Shown here piece after piece: positions 26,552-40,565 of a stretch of DNA of 64,000 nt. Source of the stretch: Calliopsis andreniformis (taxonomy: Eukaryota; Arthropoda; Insecta; Hymenoptera; Andrenidae); assembly GCF_051401765.1 (NCBI RefSeq), contig NW_027480592.1, positions 620,001 to 684,000 on the forward strand, given 5' to 3'. The position numbers were made by a program, and so were the translations under genes. The notes beneath the pieces are model-generated. The model worked only from the letters and a program-made list of their open reading frames with translations. It ran no database searches and was not told where the DNA came from. Position 1 is the first letter of the stretch, and each line of letters opens with the position of its first letter.

Positions 26552-28339
26552 AGTATGATTACGACGAATATTATGGTCATCACTAAGATTATTCTGGTGA
26601 TTATGACTATAACGATTATTATGGTTATAATAACGATTATAAAGGTTATTTCCATGACAATTCTGTTTATTACTACGATGTTATGATTATTACAGTTAGT
26701 ATAACTATTACTATGATTATTGCGGCTATTATGATTGTTGCTATGATTATTATGATTATTATTACGATTGTTATGATTGTTGTGGATATTATGACGATTA
26801 CTATGATTATTATGGTTGATAGTGTGGTTATTATTATTATTAGTTAGATTATTATGGCTGTTACGTTTATTATGGTTTTTATGTCCACCATAATGGTTAT
26901 TATGATTTTTCCAGGTTTAGTATGGTTATTATTACGTTTATTACGATTATTATGTTCCATAGTATGATTATGACGAATATTATGATCATCACTAAGATTA
27001 TTCTTGTGATTATGACTATTACGATTATTATGGCTATAATAACGATTATTAAGGTTATTTCCAAGGTAATTCTGTTTATTATTACGTTGTTATGATTATT
27101 AGAGTTAGTCTAACTATTACTACGGCTATTACGGCTATTATGACTGTTGCTATGATTATTACGATTATTATTACGATTGTCATGATTGTTGTGGTTATTA
27201 TGTCGATTACTATGGTTATTATGGTTGACAGAGTGGTTATTATGATTATCATTTAGATTATTATGGCTATTACTATTATTATGGTTTTCATTGCTATTAT
27301 AATGGTTACTATGTTTGTTTCCAAGTTTATTATGGTTATTATTATGATTATTACGATTATTATGTTTCATAGTATGATTATGACGAATATTATGATCATC
27401 ACTAAGATTATTCTGGTGGTTTTGACTATGACGATTATGATGGCTATAATAACGATTATTAATGTTATTTCCAAGGTAATTCTGTTTATTATTACGTTGT
27501 TATGATTATTAGAGTTAGTCTAACTATTACTACGGTTATTACGGCTGTTATGATTGTTGCTACGATTATCATCGTTATTATTATGATTGATATGACTTTT
27601 CTGGTTATTATGACGGTTACTATGATTATTATGGTTCATAGTATGGTTATTATGATTATCATGCAGATTATTATGGCTATTGCGATTATTATGGTTTTTA
27701 TGGCCATTATAATGGTTATTATGATTGTTTCCAAGTTTATTATGGTTCTTATTATGATTATTATGGTTATTGTGTATCATAGTATGATTATGTCGAATAT
27801 TATGATCATCACTCATATTATTCTGGTGATTATGACTATTACGATTATTATAGCTATCATAACGATTATTAAGGTTATTTCAATGATAATTCTGTTTATT
27901 GTTACGATGTTATGATTATTACAGTTAGTATAACTATTACTATGACTATTACGACTATTATGACTGTTGCTATGATTATTATGATTATTATTACGATTGT
28001 TATGATTGATGTGGTTATTATGACGATTACTATGATTATTATGGTTGATAGTGTGGTTATTATGATTATCATTTAGATTATTATGGCTATTACGATTATT
28101 ATGGTTTTTATGGCCATTATAATGGTTATTATTATTGTTTCCAAGTTTATTATGGTTCTTATTATGATTATTACGATTATTATGGTTCCTAGTATGATTA
28201 TGACCAATATTATGATCATCACTAAGATTATAATGGCTATTACGATTAATATGGTTTTTATGGCTATCATAATGGTTATTCCGATTTTTCGAAGTTTATT
28301 ATGGGTATTATTATGATTATTATGATTATTATGTTTTAT
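26552..28339 (+). repeat. 1,788-bp HOR: S P Q R s
   Basis: Units end at 26960 (S, 409 bp), 27370, 27780, 28190 and 28339. P Q R s repeats 25,173-26,551 at a shift of 1,788, which equals three units of 410, one S of 409 and one of 149 plus the flanking unit. S is one base short because of GATTTTTCCAGGTTTAG near 26,907. The same S P Q R s order recurs at 32,738-34,525. Confidence 0.9.
28191..28339 (+). repeat. 149-bp short unit (CGAAG form)
   Basis: Same deletion and marks; 1,788 bp after the previous one. Followed by J'. Confidence 0.93.
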
Positions 28340-30948
28340 AGTATGATTACGACGAATATTATGGTCATCACTAAGATTATTCTGGTGATTATGACTATAA
28401 CGATTATTATGGTTATAATAACGATTATAAAGGTTATTTCCATGACAATTCTGTTTATTACTACGATGTTATGATTATTACAGTTAGTATAACTATTACT
28501 ATGATTATTGCGGCTATTATGATTGTTGCTATGATTATTATGATTATTATTACGATTGTTATGATTGTTGTGGTTATTATGTCGATTACTATGGTTATTA
28601 TGTTTGACAGAGTGGTTATTATGATTATCATTTAGATTATTATGGCTATTACTATTATTATGGTTTTCATGGCTATTACAATGGTTATTATGATTGTTTC
28701 CAAGTTTATTATGGTTATTATTATGATTATTACGATTATTATGTTTCATAGTGTGATTATGACGAATATTATAATCATCACTAAGATTATTCTGGTGATT
28801 ATGACTATTACGATTGTTATTGCTATAATAATGATTATTAAGGTTATTTCGAAGATTATTCTGTTTATTATAACGATGTTATGATTATTATAGTTAGTAT
28901 AACTATTACTGTGACTATTACGACTATTTTGACTGTTGCTATGATTATTATGATTATTATTACGATTGTTATGATTGTTGTGGTTATTATGACGATTACT
29001 ATGATTATTATGGTTGATAGTATGGTTATTATGATTATCATTCAGATTATTATGGCTATTATGATTATTATGGTTTTTATGGCCATTATAATGGTTATTA
29101 TTATCGTTTTCAAGTTTATTATGGTTATTATTATGATTATTACGATTATTATGTTTCATAGTGTGATTATGACGAATATTATGATCATCAGTAAGATTAT
29201 TCTGGTGATTATGACTATTACGATTATTATGGTTATAATAACGATTATTAAGGTTATTTCTATGATAATTCTGTTTATTATTTCGATGTTATGATTACTA
29301 CAGTTAGCATAACTATTACTACGATTATTACGACTATTATGACTGTTGCTATGATTATTACGATTATTATTACGATTGTCATGATTGTTGTGGTTATTAT
29401 GTCGATTACTACGATTATTATGGTTGACAGTGTGGTTATTAAGATTATCATTTAGATTATTATGGCTATTACTATTATTATGGTTTTCATTGCTCTTATA
29501 ATGGTTATTATGATTGTTGCCAAGTTTATTATGGTTATTATTATGATTATTACGGTTATTATGTTTCATAGTATGATTATGACGAATATTATGATCATCA
29601 CTCAGATTATTCTGGTGATTATGACTATTACGATTGTTATTGCTATAATAATGGTTATTAAGGTTATTTCGAAGATTATTCTGTTTATTATAACGATGTT
29701 ATGATTATTACAGTTAGTATCACTATTACTATGACTATTACGACTATTTTAACTGTTGCTATGATTATTATGATTATTATTACGATTGTTATGATTGTTG
29801 TGGTTATTATGACGATTACTATGATTATTATGGTTGATAGTATGGTTATTATGATTATCATTCAGATTATTATGGCTATTATGATTATTATGGTTTTTAT
29901 GGCCATTAAAATGGTTATTATGATCGTTTTCAAGTTTATTATGGTTATTATTATGGTTATTATGATTATTATGTTTCATAGTATGATTATGACGAATATT
30001 ATGATCATCACTATGATTATTCTGGTGGTTTTGACTATGACGATTATGATGGCTATAATAACGATTATTAATGTTATTTCCAAGGTAATTCTGTTTATTA
30101 TTACGTTGTTATGATTATTAGAGTTAGTCTAACTATTACTACGGTTATTACGGCTGTTATGATTGTTGCTACGATTATCATCGTTATTATTATGATTGAT
30201 ATGATTTTTCTGGTTATTATGACGGTTACTATGATTATTATGGTTCATAGTATGGTTATTATGATTATCATGCAGATTATTATGGCTATTGCGATTATTA
30301 TGGTTTTTATGGCCATTATAATGGTTATTATGATTGTTTCCAAGTTTATTATGGTTCTTATTATGATTATTATGGTTATTGTGTATCATAGTATGATTAT
30401 GTCGAATATTATGATCATCACTCATATTATTCTGGTGATTATGACTATTACGATTATTATAGCTATCATAACGATTATTAAGGTTATTTCCATGATAATT
30501 CTGTTTATTGTTACGATGTTATGATTATTACAGTTAGTATAACTATTACTATGACTATTACGACTATTATGACTGTTGCTATGATTATTATGATTATTAT
30601 TACGATTGTTATGATTGATGTGGTTATTATGACGATTACTATGATTATTATGGTTGATAGTGTGGTTATTATGATTATCATTTAGATTATTATGGCTATT
30701 ACGATTATTATGGTTTTTATGGCCATTATAATGGTTATTATTATTGTTTCCAAGTTTATTATGGTTCTTATTATGATTATTACGATTATTATGGTTCCTA
30801 GTATGATTATGACCAATATTATGATCATCACTAAGATTATAATGGCTATTACGATTAATATGGTTTTTATGGCTATCATAATGGTTATTCCGATTTTTCG
30901 AAGTTTATTATGGGTATTATTATGATTATTATGATTATTATGTTTTAT
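28340..30948 (+). repeat. Satellite units J' F' A B Q R s
   Basis: Units end at 28749, 29159, 29569, 29979, 30389, 30799 and 30948. J' is P-like on its left (GTTGACAGAGTGG-type mark, here GTTTGACAGAGTGG at 28,602) and J-like on its right (GCTATTACAATGG). After B the array passes to a Q-type unit through a hybrid join near 30,015-30,035 (B-type CACTATGATT, then P-type GACGATTATGATGG). Confidence 0.85.
30800..30948 (+). repeat. 149-bp short unit (CGAAG form)
   Basis: Same deletion and marks; follows R and precedes T. Confidence 0.93.
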
Positions 30949-32737
30949 AGTATGATTACGACGAATATTATGGTCATCACTAAGATTATTCTGGTGATTA
31001 TGACTATAACGATTATTATGGTTATAATAACGATTATAAAGGTTATTTCCATGACAATTCTGTTTATTACTACGATGTTATGATTATTACAGTTAGTATA
31101 ACTATTACTATGATTATTGCGGCTATTATGATTGTTGCTATGATTATTATGATTATTATTACGATTGTTATGATTGTTGTGGATATTATGACGATTACTA
31201 TGATTGTTATGGTTGATAGTGTGGTTATTATGATTATCATTTAGATTATTATGGCTATTACGGTTATTATGGTTTTTATCTCCATTATAATGGTTATTAT
31301 TATTGTTTCCAAGTTTATTATGGTTATTACTATGGTTATTATGATTATTATGTTTCATAGTATGATTATGACGAATATTATGATCATCACTAAGATTATT
31401 CTGGTGGTTTTGACTATGACGATTATGATGGCTATAATAACGATTATTAATGTTATTTCCAAGGTAATTCTGTTTATTATTACTTTGTTATGATTATTAG
31501 AGTAAGCCTAACTCTTACCACTGTTATTACGGCTGTTATGATTGTTGCTACGATTATCATAGTTATTATTATGATTGATATGATTTTTGTGGTTATTATG
31601 ATGGTTACTATGATTATTATGGTTCATAGTATGTTTATTATGATTATCATGCAGATTATTATGGCTATTGCGATTATTAAGGTTTTTATGGCCATTATAA
31701 GGGTTATTATGACTGTTTCCAAGTTTATTATGGTTCTTATTATGATTATTATGGTTATTATGTTTCATAGTATGATTATATCGAATATTATGATCATCAC
31801 TCATATTATTCTGGTGATTATGACTATTACGATTATTATAGCTATAATAACGATTATTAAGGTTATTTCCATGATAATTCTGTTTATTGTTACGATGTTA
31901 TGATTATTACAGTTAGTATAACTATTACTATGACTATTACGACTATTATGACTGTTGCTATGATTATTATGATTATTATTACGATTGTTATGATTGTTGT
32001 GGTTATTATGACGATTACTATGATTATTATGGTTGATAGTGTGGTTATTATGATTATCATTTAGATTATTAAGGCTATTACGATTATTATGGTTTTTATG
32101 GCCATTATAATGGTTATTATCATTGTTTCCAAGTTTATTATGGTTCTTATTACGATTATTACGATTATTATGGTTCCTAGTATGATTATGACCAATATTA
32201 TGATCATCACTAAGATTATAATGGCTATTACGATTAATATGGTTTTTATGGCTATCATAATGGTTATTCCGATTTTCCCAGGTTTATTATGGGTAGTATT
32301 ATGATTATTATGATTATTATGTTTTATAGTATGATTATGACGTATATTATGATCATCACTAAGATTATTCTGTTGATTATGACTATTACGATTATTATGG
32401 CTATAATAACTATTATTAATGTTATTTCCAAGGTCATTCTGTTTATTATTACGTTGTTATGGTAATTAGAGTTAGTCTAGCTATTACTACTGTTATTACG
32501 GCTATTATGATTGTCGCTACGATTGTCATAGTTATTATTATGATTGTTATGATTTTGGTGGTTATTATGACGTTTACTATGATTATTATGGTTGATAGTA
32601 AGGTTATTATGATTATCATGCAGATTATTATGGCTATTACGATTATTATGGTTTTTATGGCCATTATAATGGTTATTATGATTGTTTCCAAGTTTATTAT
32701 GGTTCTTATTATGATGATTATGATTATTATGTTTCAT
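30949..32737 (+). repeat. Block T Q' R' s' U, copy 1
   Basis: Units end at 31358 (T, mark TTTATCTCCATT), 31768 (Q', mark GATTATATCGAAT), 32178 (R', GTTCCT), 32327 (short, CCCAGG form) and 32737 (U, marks TTATGGTAATTAGAG and CATCATAAAGATT). This block recurs ending at 45372, 51149 and 58156. The present copy has extra private changes (AGAGTAAGCC near 31,499; TTAAGGTTTTTATGG near 31,677). Confidence 0.88.
32179..32327 (+). repeat. 149-bp short unit (CCAGG form)
   Basis: Same deletion, but ending with CCAGGTTTATTATGGGTAG instead of CGAAG...GGGTATT. This copy reads CCGATTTTCCCAGG, one T to C change from the others of its form. Followed by U with GACGTATATTATG. Confidence 0.93.
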
Positions 32738-35700
32738 AGTATGATTATGACGAATATTATGATCATCATAAAGATTATTTTGGTGATTATGACTAGTACG
32801 ATTATTATGGCTATGATAACGATTATTAAGGTTATTTCCATGATAATTCTGTTTATTATTTCGATGTTATGATTACTACAGTTAGCATAACTATTACTAT
32901 GACTATTACGACTATTATGACTGTTGCTATGATTATTATGATTATTATTACGATTGTTATGATTCTTGTGCTTATTATGACGATTACTATGATTATTATG
33001 GTTGATAGTGTGGTTATTATTATTATTAGTTAGATTATTATGGCTGTTACGTTTATTATGGTTTTTATGTCCACCATAATGGTTATTATGATTTTTCCAG
33101 GTTTAGTATGGTTATTATTACGTTTATTACGATTATTATGTTCCATAGTATGATTATGACGAATATTATGATCATCACTAAGATTATTCTTGTGATTATG
33201 ACTATTACGATTATTATGGCTATAATAACGATTATTAAGGTTATTTCCAAGGTAATTCTGTTTATTATTACGTTGTTATGATTATTAGAGTTAGTCTAAC
33301 TATTACTACGGCTATTACGGCTATTATGACTGTTGCTATGATTATTACGATTATTATTACGATTGTCATGATTGTTGTGGTTATTATGTCGATTACTATG
33401 GTTATTATGGTTGACAGAGTGGTTATTATGATTATCATTTAGATTATTATGGCTATTACTATTATTATGGTTTTCATTGCTATTATAATGGCTACTATGT
33501 TTGTTTCCAAGTTTATTATGGTTATTATTATGATTATTACGATTATTATGTTTCATAGTATGATTATGACGAATATTATGATCATCACTAAGATTATTCT
33601 GGTGGTTTTGACTATGACGATTATGATGGCTATAATAACGATTATTAATGTTATTTCCAAGGTAATTCTGTTTATTATTACGTTGTTATGATTATTAGAG
33701 TTAGTCTAACTATTACTACGGTTATTACGGCTGTTATGATTGTTGCTACGATTATCATCGTTATTATTATGATTGATATGACTTTTCTGGTTATTATGAC
33801 GGTTACTATGATTATTATGGTTCATAGTATGGTTATTATGATTATCATGCAGATTATTATGGCTATTGCGATTATTATGGTTTTTATGGCCATTATAATG
33901 GTTATTATGATTGTTTCCAAGTTTATTATGGTTCTTATTATGATTATTATGGTTATTGTGTATCATAGTATGATTATGTCGAATATTATGATCATCACTC
34001 ATATTATTCTGGTGATTATGACTATTACGATTATTATAGCTATCATAACGATTATTAAGGTTATTTCAATGATAATTCTGTTTATTGTTACGATGTTATG
34101 ATTATTACAGTTAGTATAACTATTACTATGACTATTACGACTATTATGACTGTTGCTATGATTATTATGATTATTATTACGATTGTTATGATTGATGTGG
34201 TTATTATGACGATTACTATGATTATTATGGTTGATAGTGTGGTTATTATGATTATCATTTAGATTATTATGGCTATTACGATTATTATGGTTTTTATGGC
34301 CATTATAATGGTTATTATTATTGTTTCCAAGTTTATTATGGTTCTTATTATGATTATTACGATTATTATGGTTCCTAGTATGATTATGACCAATATTATG
34401 ATCATCACTAAGATTATAATGGCTATTACGATTAATATGGTTTTTATGGCTATCATAATGGTTATTCCGATTTTTCGAAGTTTATTATGGGTATTATTAT
34501 GATTATTATGATTATTATGTTTTATAGTATGATTACGACGAATATTATGGTCATCACTAAGATTATTCTGGTGATTATGACTATAACGATTATTATGGTT
34601 ATAATAACGATTATAAAGGTTATTTCCATGACAATTCTGTTTATTACTACGATGTTATGATTATTACAGTTAGTATAACTATTACTATGATTATTGCGGC
34701 TATTATGATTGTTGCTATGATTATTATGATTATTATTACGATTGTTATGATTGTTGTGGTTATTATGTCGATTACTATGGTTATTATGGTTGACAGAGTG
34801 GTTATTATGATTATCATTTAGATTATTATGGCTATTACTATTATTATGGTTTTCATGGCTATTACAATGGTTATTATGATTGTTTCCAAGTTTATTATGG
34901 TTATTATTATGATTATTACGATTATTATGTTTCATAGTGTGATTATGACGAATATTATAATCATCACTAAGATTATTCTGGTGATTATGACTATTACGAT
35001 TGTTATTGCTATAATAATGATTATTAAGGTTATTTCGAAGATTATTCTGTTTATTATAACGATGTTATGATTATTATAGTTAGTATAACTATTACTGTGA
35101 CTATTACGACTATTTTGACTGTTGCTATGATTATTATGATTATTATTACGATTGTTATGATTGTTGTGGTTATTATGACGATTACTATGATTATTATGGT
35201 TGATAGTATGGTTATTATGATTATCATTCAGATTATTATGGCTATTATGATTATTATGGTTTTTATGGCCATTATAATGGTTATTATTATCGTTTTCAAG
35301 TTTATTATGGTTATTATTATGATTATTACGATTATTATGTTTCATAGTGTGATTATGACGAATATTATGATCATCAGTAAGATTATTCTGGTGATTATGA
35401 CTATTACGATTATTATGGTTATAATAACGATTATTAAGGTTATTTCTATGATAATTCTGTTTATTATTTCGATGTTATGATTACTACAGTTAGCATAACT
35501 ATTACTACGATTATTACGACTATTATGACTGTTGCTATGATTATTACGATTATTATTACGATTGTCATGATTGTTGTGGTTATTATGTCGATTACTACGA
35601 TTATTATGGTTGACAGTGTGGTTATTAAGATTATCATTTAGATTATTATGGCTATTACTATTATTATGGTTTTCATTGCTCTTATAATGGTTATTATGAT

Positions 35701-36165
35701 TGTTGCCAAGTTTATTATGGTTATTATTATGATTATTACGGTTATTATGTTTCATAGTATGATTATGACGAATATTATGATCATCACTCAGATTATTCTG
35801 GTGATTATGACTATTACGATTGTTATTGCTATAATAATGGTTATTAAGGTTATTTCGAAGATTATTCTGTTTATTATAACGATGTTATGATTATTACAGT
35901 TAGTATCACTATTACTATGACTATTACGACTATTTTAACTGTTGCTATGATTATTATGATTATTATTACGATTGTTATGATTGTTGTGGTTATTATGACG
36001 ATTACTATGATTATTATGGTTGATAGTATGGTTATTATGATTATCATTCAGATTATTATGGCTATTATGATTATTATGGTTTTTATGGCCATTAAAATGG
36101 TTATTATGATCGTTTTCAAGTTTATTATGGTTATTATTATGGTTATTATGATTATTATGTTTCAT
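32738..36165 (+). repeat. Block S P Q R s J' F' A B, copy of 26,552-29,979
   Basis: Nine units ending at 33146, 33556, 33966, 34376, 34525, 34935, 35345, 35755 and 36165 follow the order at 26,552-29,979 at a constant shift of 6,186. The one-base deletion in S and the P/J hybrid J' are both preserved. After B, this copy continues to G and the earlier one to Q. Confidence 0.9.
34377..34525 (+). repeat. 149-bp short unit (CGAAG form)
   Basis: Partner of 28,191-28,339 in the 6,186-bp-shifted block duplication; followed by J'. Confidence 0.93.
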
Positions 36166-38775
36166 AGTATGATTATGACGAATATTATGATCATCACTAT
36201 GATTATTCTGGTGGTTTTGTCTATGACGATTATTATGGCTATAATAACGATTATTAATGTTGTTTCCATGACAATCCTGTTTATTATTACGTTTGTTATG
36301 ATTATTACAGCTAGTCTAACTCTTACTATGATTATTACGGCTATTATGATTGTTGCTACTATTACCATAATTATTATCATGATTGCTATGATTTTTGTGG
36401 TTATTATGACGGTTATTATGATTATTATGGTTGATAGTATGGTTATTATGATTATCATTCAGATTATTATGGCTATTATGATTATTATGGCTTTTATGGC
36501 CATTTTAATGGTTATTATGATTGTTTCCATTTTTATTATGGTTACTATCATGATTATTATGATTATTATGTTTTATAGTATGATTATGACGAATATTATG
36601 ATCATCACTAAGATTATTCTGGTGATTATGACTATTACGATTATTATGGCTATAATAACGATTATTAAGGTTATTTCCATGATAATTCTGTTTATTATTT
36701 CGATGTTATGGCTACTACAGTTAGCATAACTATTACTATGGTTATTACGACTTTTGTGACTGTTGCTATGATTAGTATGCTTATTATTACGATTGTTATG
36801 ATTGTTGTGGTTATTATGACGATTACTATGATTATTATGGTTGACAGTGTGGTTATTATGATTAAAATTTAGATTATTATGGCTATTACAATTATTATGG
36901 TTTTCATGGCTATTACAATGGTTATTATGATTGTTTCCAAGTTTATTATGGTTATTATTATGATTATTACGATTATTATGGTTCCTAGTATGATTATGAC
37001 CAATATTATGATCATCACTAAGATTATAATGGCTATTACGATTAATATGGTTTTTATGGCTATCATAATGGTTATTCCGATTTTTCGAAGTTTATTATGG
37101 GTATTATTATGATTATTATGATTATTATGTTTTATAGTATGATTACGACGAATATTATGGTCATCACTAAGAATATTCTGGTGATTATGACTATAACGAT
37201 TATTATGGTTATAATAACGATTATAAAGGTTATTTCCATGACAATTCTGTTTATTACTACGATGTTATGATTATTACAGTTAGTATAACTATTACTATGA
37301 TTATTGCGGCTATTATGATTGTTGCTATGATTATTATGATTATTATTACGATTGTTATGATTCTTGTGGTTATTATGACGATTACTATGATTATTATGGT
37401 TGACAGTGTGGTTATTATGATTAAAATTTAGATTATTATGGCTATTACAATTATTATGGTTTTCATGGCTATTACAATGGTTATTATGATTGTTTCCAAG
37501 TTTATTATGGTTATTATTATGATTATTACGATTATTATGTTTCATAGTGTGATTATGACGAATATTATAATCATCACTAAGATTATTCTGGTGATTATGA
37601 CTATTACGATTGTTATTGCTATAATAATGATTATTAAGGTTATTTCGAAGATTATTCTGTTTATTATAACGATGTTATGATTATTATAGTTAGTATAACT
37701 ATTACTGTGACTATTACGACTATTTTGACTGTTGCTATGATTATTATGATTATTATTACGATTGTTATGATTGTTGTGGTTATTATGACGGTTACTATGA
37801 TTATTATGGTTGATAGTATGGTTATTATGATTATCATTCAGATTATTATGGCTATTATGATTATTATGGTTTTTATGGCCATTATAATGGTTATTATTAT
37901 CGTTTTCAAGTTTATTATGGTTATTATTATGATTATTACGATTATTATGTTTCATAGTGTGATTATGACGAATATTATGATCATCACTAAGATTATTCTG
38001 GTGATTATGACTATAACGATTATTATGGTTATAATAACGATTATAAAGGTTATTTCCATGACAATTGTGTTTATTACTACGATGTTATGATTATTATAGT
38101 TAGTATAACTATTACTATGATTATTGCGGCTATTATGGTTGTCGCTATGATTATTATGATTATTATTACGAATGTTATGATTCTTGTGGTTATTACGACG
38201 ATTACTATGATTATTATGGCTGATAGTGTGGTTATTATGATTATTAGTTAGATTATTATGGCTGTTACGTTTATTATGGTTTTTATGTCCATCATAATGG
38301 ATATTATGATTGCTTCCAAGTTTATTATGGTTATTATTATGGTTACTATGATTATTATGTTTCATAGTATGATTATGACGAATATTATGATGATCACTAA
38401 GACTATTCTGGTGGTTTTGACTATGACGATTATTATGGCTATAATAACGATTATTAATGTTGTTTCCAAGGTAATTCTGTTTATTATTACGTTGTTATGA
38501 TTACTAGAGTTAGTCTAACTATTATTACGGCTATTACGGCTATTATGACTGTTGCTATGATTATTACGATTATTATTACGATTGTCATGATTGTTGTGGT
38601 TATTATGTCGATTACTATGGTTATTATGGTTGACAGAGTGGTTATTATGATTATCATTCAGATTATTATGGCTATTATGATTATTATGGTTTTTATGGCC
38701 ATTATAATGGTTATTATTATCGTTTTCAAGTTTATTATGGTTATTATTATGATTATTACGATTATTATGTTTCAT
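35346..38775 (+). repeat. 3,430-bp HOR: A B G H s J F' E F (deletion form of the 4,660-bp HOR)
   Basis: Units end at 35755, 36165, 36576, 36986, 37135, 37545, 37955, 38365 and 38775. The next units A B G H s (to 40,565) repeat the first five at a shift of 3,430. Compared with the 4,660-bp HOR this lacks A' C D, exactly three units or 1,230 bp. The join is visible: the unit ending at 37955 is F' type through GATCGT-like TATCGTTTTCAAG, while just after the landmark it is D type (CATCACTAAG, GACTATAACG). Confidence 0.9.
36987..37135 (+). repeat. 149-bp short unit (CGAAG form)
   Basis: Between H and J in the 3,430-bp HOR; same deletion and marks. Confidence 0.93.
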
Positions 38776-40565
38776 AGTGTGATTATGACGAATATTATGA
38801 TCATCAGTAAGATTATTCTGGTGATTATGACTATTACGATTATTATGGTTATAATAACGATTATTAAGGTTATTTCTATGATAATTCTGTTTATTATTTC
38901 GATGTTATGATTACTACAGTTAGCATAACTATTACTACGATTATTACGACTATTATGACTGTTGCTATGATTATTACGATTATTATTACGATTGTCATGA
39001 TTGTTGTGGTTATTATGTCGATTACTACGATTATTATGGTTGACAGTGTGGTTATTAAGATTATCATTTAGATTATTATGGCTATTACTATTATTATGGT
39101 TTTCATTGCTCTTATAATGGTTATTATGATTGTTGCCAAGTTTATTATGGTTATTATTATGATTATTACGGTTATTATGTTTCATAGTATGATTATGACG
39201 AATATTATGATCATCACTCAGATTATTCTGGTGATTATGACTATTACGATTGTTATTGCTATAATAATGGTTATTAAGGTTATTTCGAAGATTATTCTGT
39301 TTATTATAACGATGTTATGATTATTACAGTTAGTATCACTATTACTATGACTATTACGACTATTTTAACTGTTGCTATGATTATTATGATTATTATTACG
39401 ATTGTTATGATTGTTGTGGTTATTATGACGATTACTATGATTATTATGGTTGATAGTATGGTTATTATGATTATCATTCAGATTATTATGGCTATTATGA
39501 TTATTATGGTTTTTATGGCCATTAAAATGGTTATTATGATCGTTTTCAAGTTTATTATGGTTATTATTATGGTTATTATGATTATTATGTTTCATAGTAT
39601 GATTATGACGAATATTATGATCATCACTATGATTATTCTGGTGGTTTTGTCTATGACGATTATTATGGCTATAATAACGATTATTAATATTGTTTCCATG
39701 ACAATCCTGTTTATTATTACGTTTGTTATGATTATTACAGTTAGTCTAACTCTTACTATGATTATTACGGCTATTATGATTGTTGCTACTATTACCATAA
39801 TTATTATCATGATTGCTATGATTTTTGTGGTTATTATGACGGTTATTATGATTATTATGGTTGATAGTATGGTTATTATGATTATCATTCAGATTATTAT
39901 GGCTATTATGATTATTATGGCTTTTATGGCCATTTTAATGGTTATTATGATTGTTTCCATTTTTATTATGGTTACTATCATGATTATTATGATTATTATG
40001 TTTTATAGTATGATTATGACGAATATTATGATCATCACTAAGATTATTCTGGTGATTATGACTATTACGATTATTATGGCTATAATAACGATTATTAAGG
40101 TTATTTCCATGATAATTCTGTTTATTATTTCGATGTTATGGCTACTACAGTTAGCATAACTATTACTATGGTTATTACGACTTTTGTGACTGTTGCTATG
40201 ATTAGTATGCTTATTATTACGATTGTTATGATTGTTGTGGTTATTATGACGATTACTATGATTATTATGGTTGACAGTGTGGTTATTATGATTAAAATTT
40301 AGATTATTATGGCTATTACAATTATTATGGTTTTCATGGCTATTACAATGGTTATTATGATTGTTTCCAAGTTTATTATGGTTATTATTATGATTATTAC
40401 GATTATTATGGTTCCTAGTATGATTATGACCAATATTATGATCATCACTAAGATTATAATGGCTATTACGATTAATATGGTTTTTATGGCTATCATAATG
40501 GTTATTCCGATTTTTCGAAGTTTATTATGGGTATTATTATGATTATTATGATTATTATGTTTTAT
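38776..40565 (+). repeat. Second, partial 3,430-bp HOR: A B G H s
   Basis: Units end at 39185, 39595, 40006 (411 bp), 40416 and 40565 (149 bp), matching 35,346-37,135 at a shift of 3,430. The following unit starts as J but turns into A' between about 40,790 and 40,820, which skips the rest of J and all of F'. Confidence 0.9.
40417..40565 (+). repeat. 149-bp short unit (CGAAG form)
   Basis: 3,430 bp after the previous one; followed by the J/A' hybrid unit. Confidence 0.93.
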
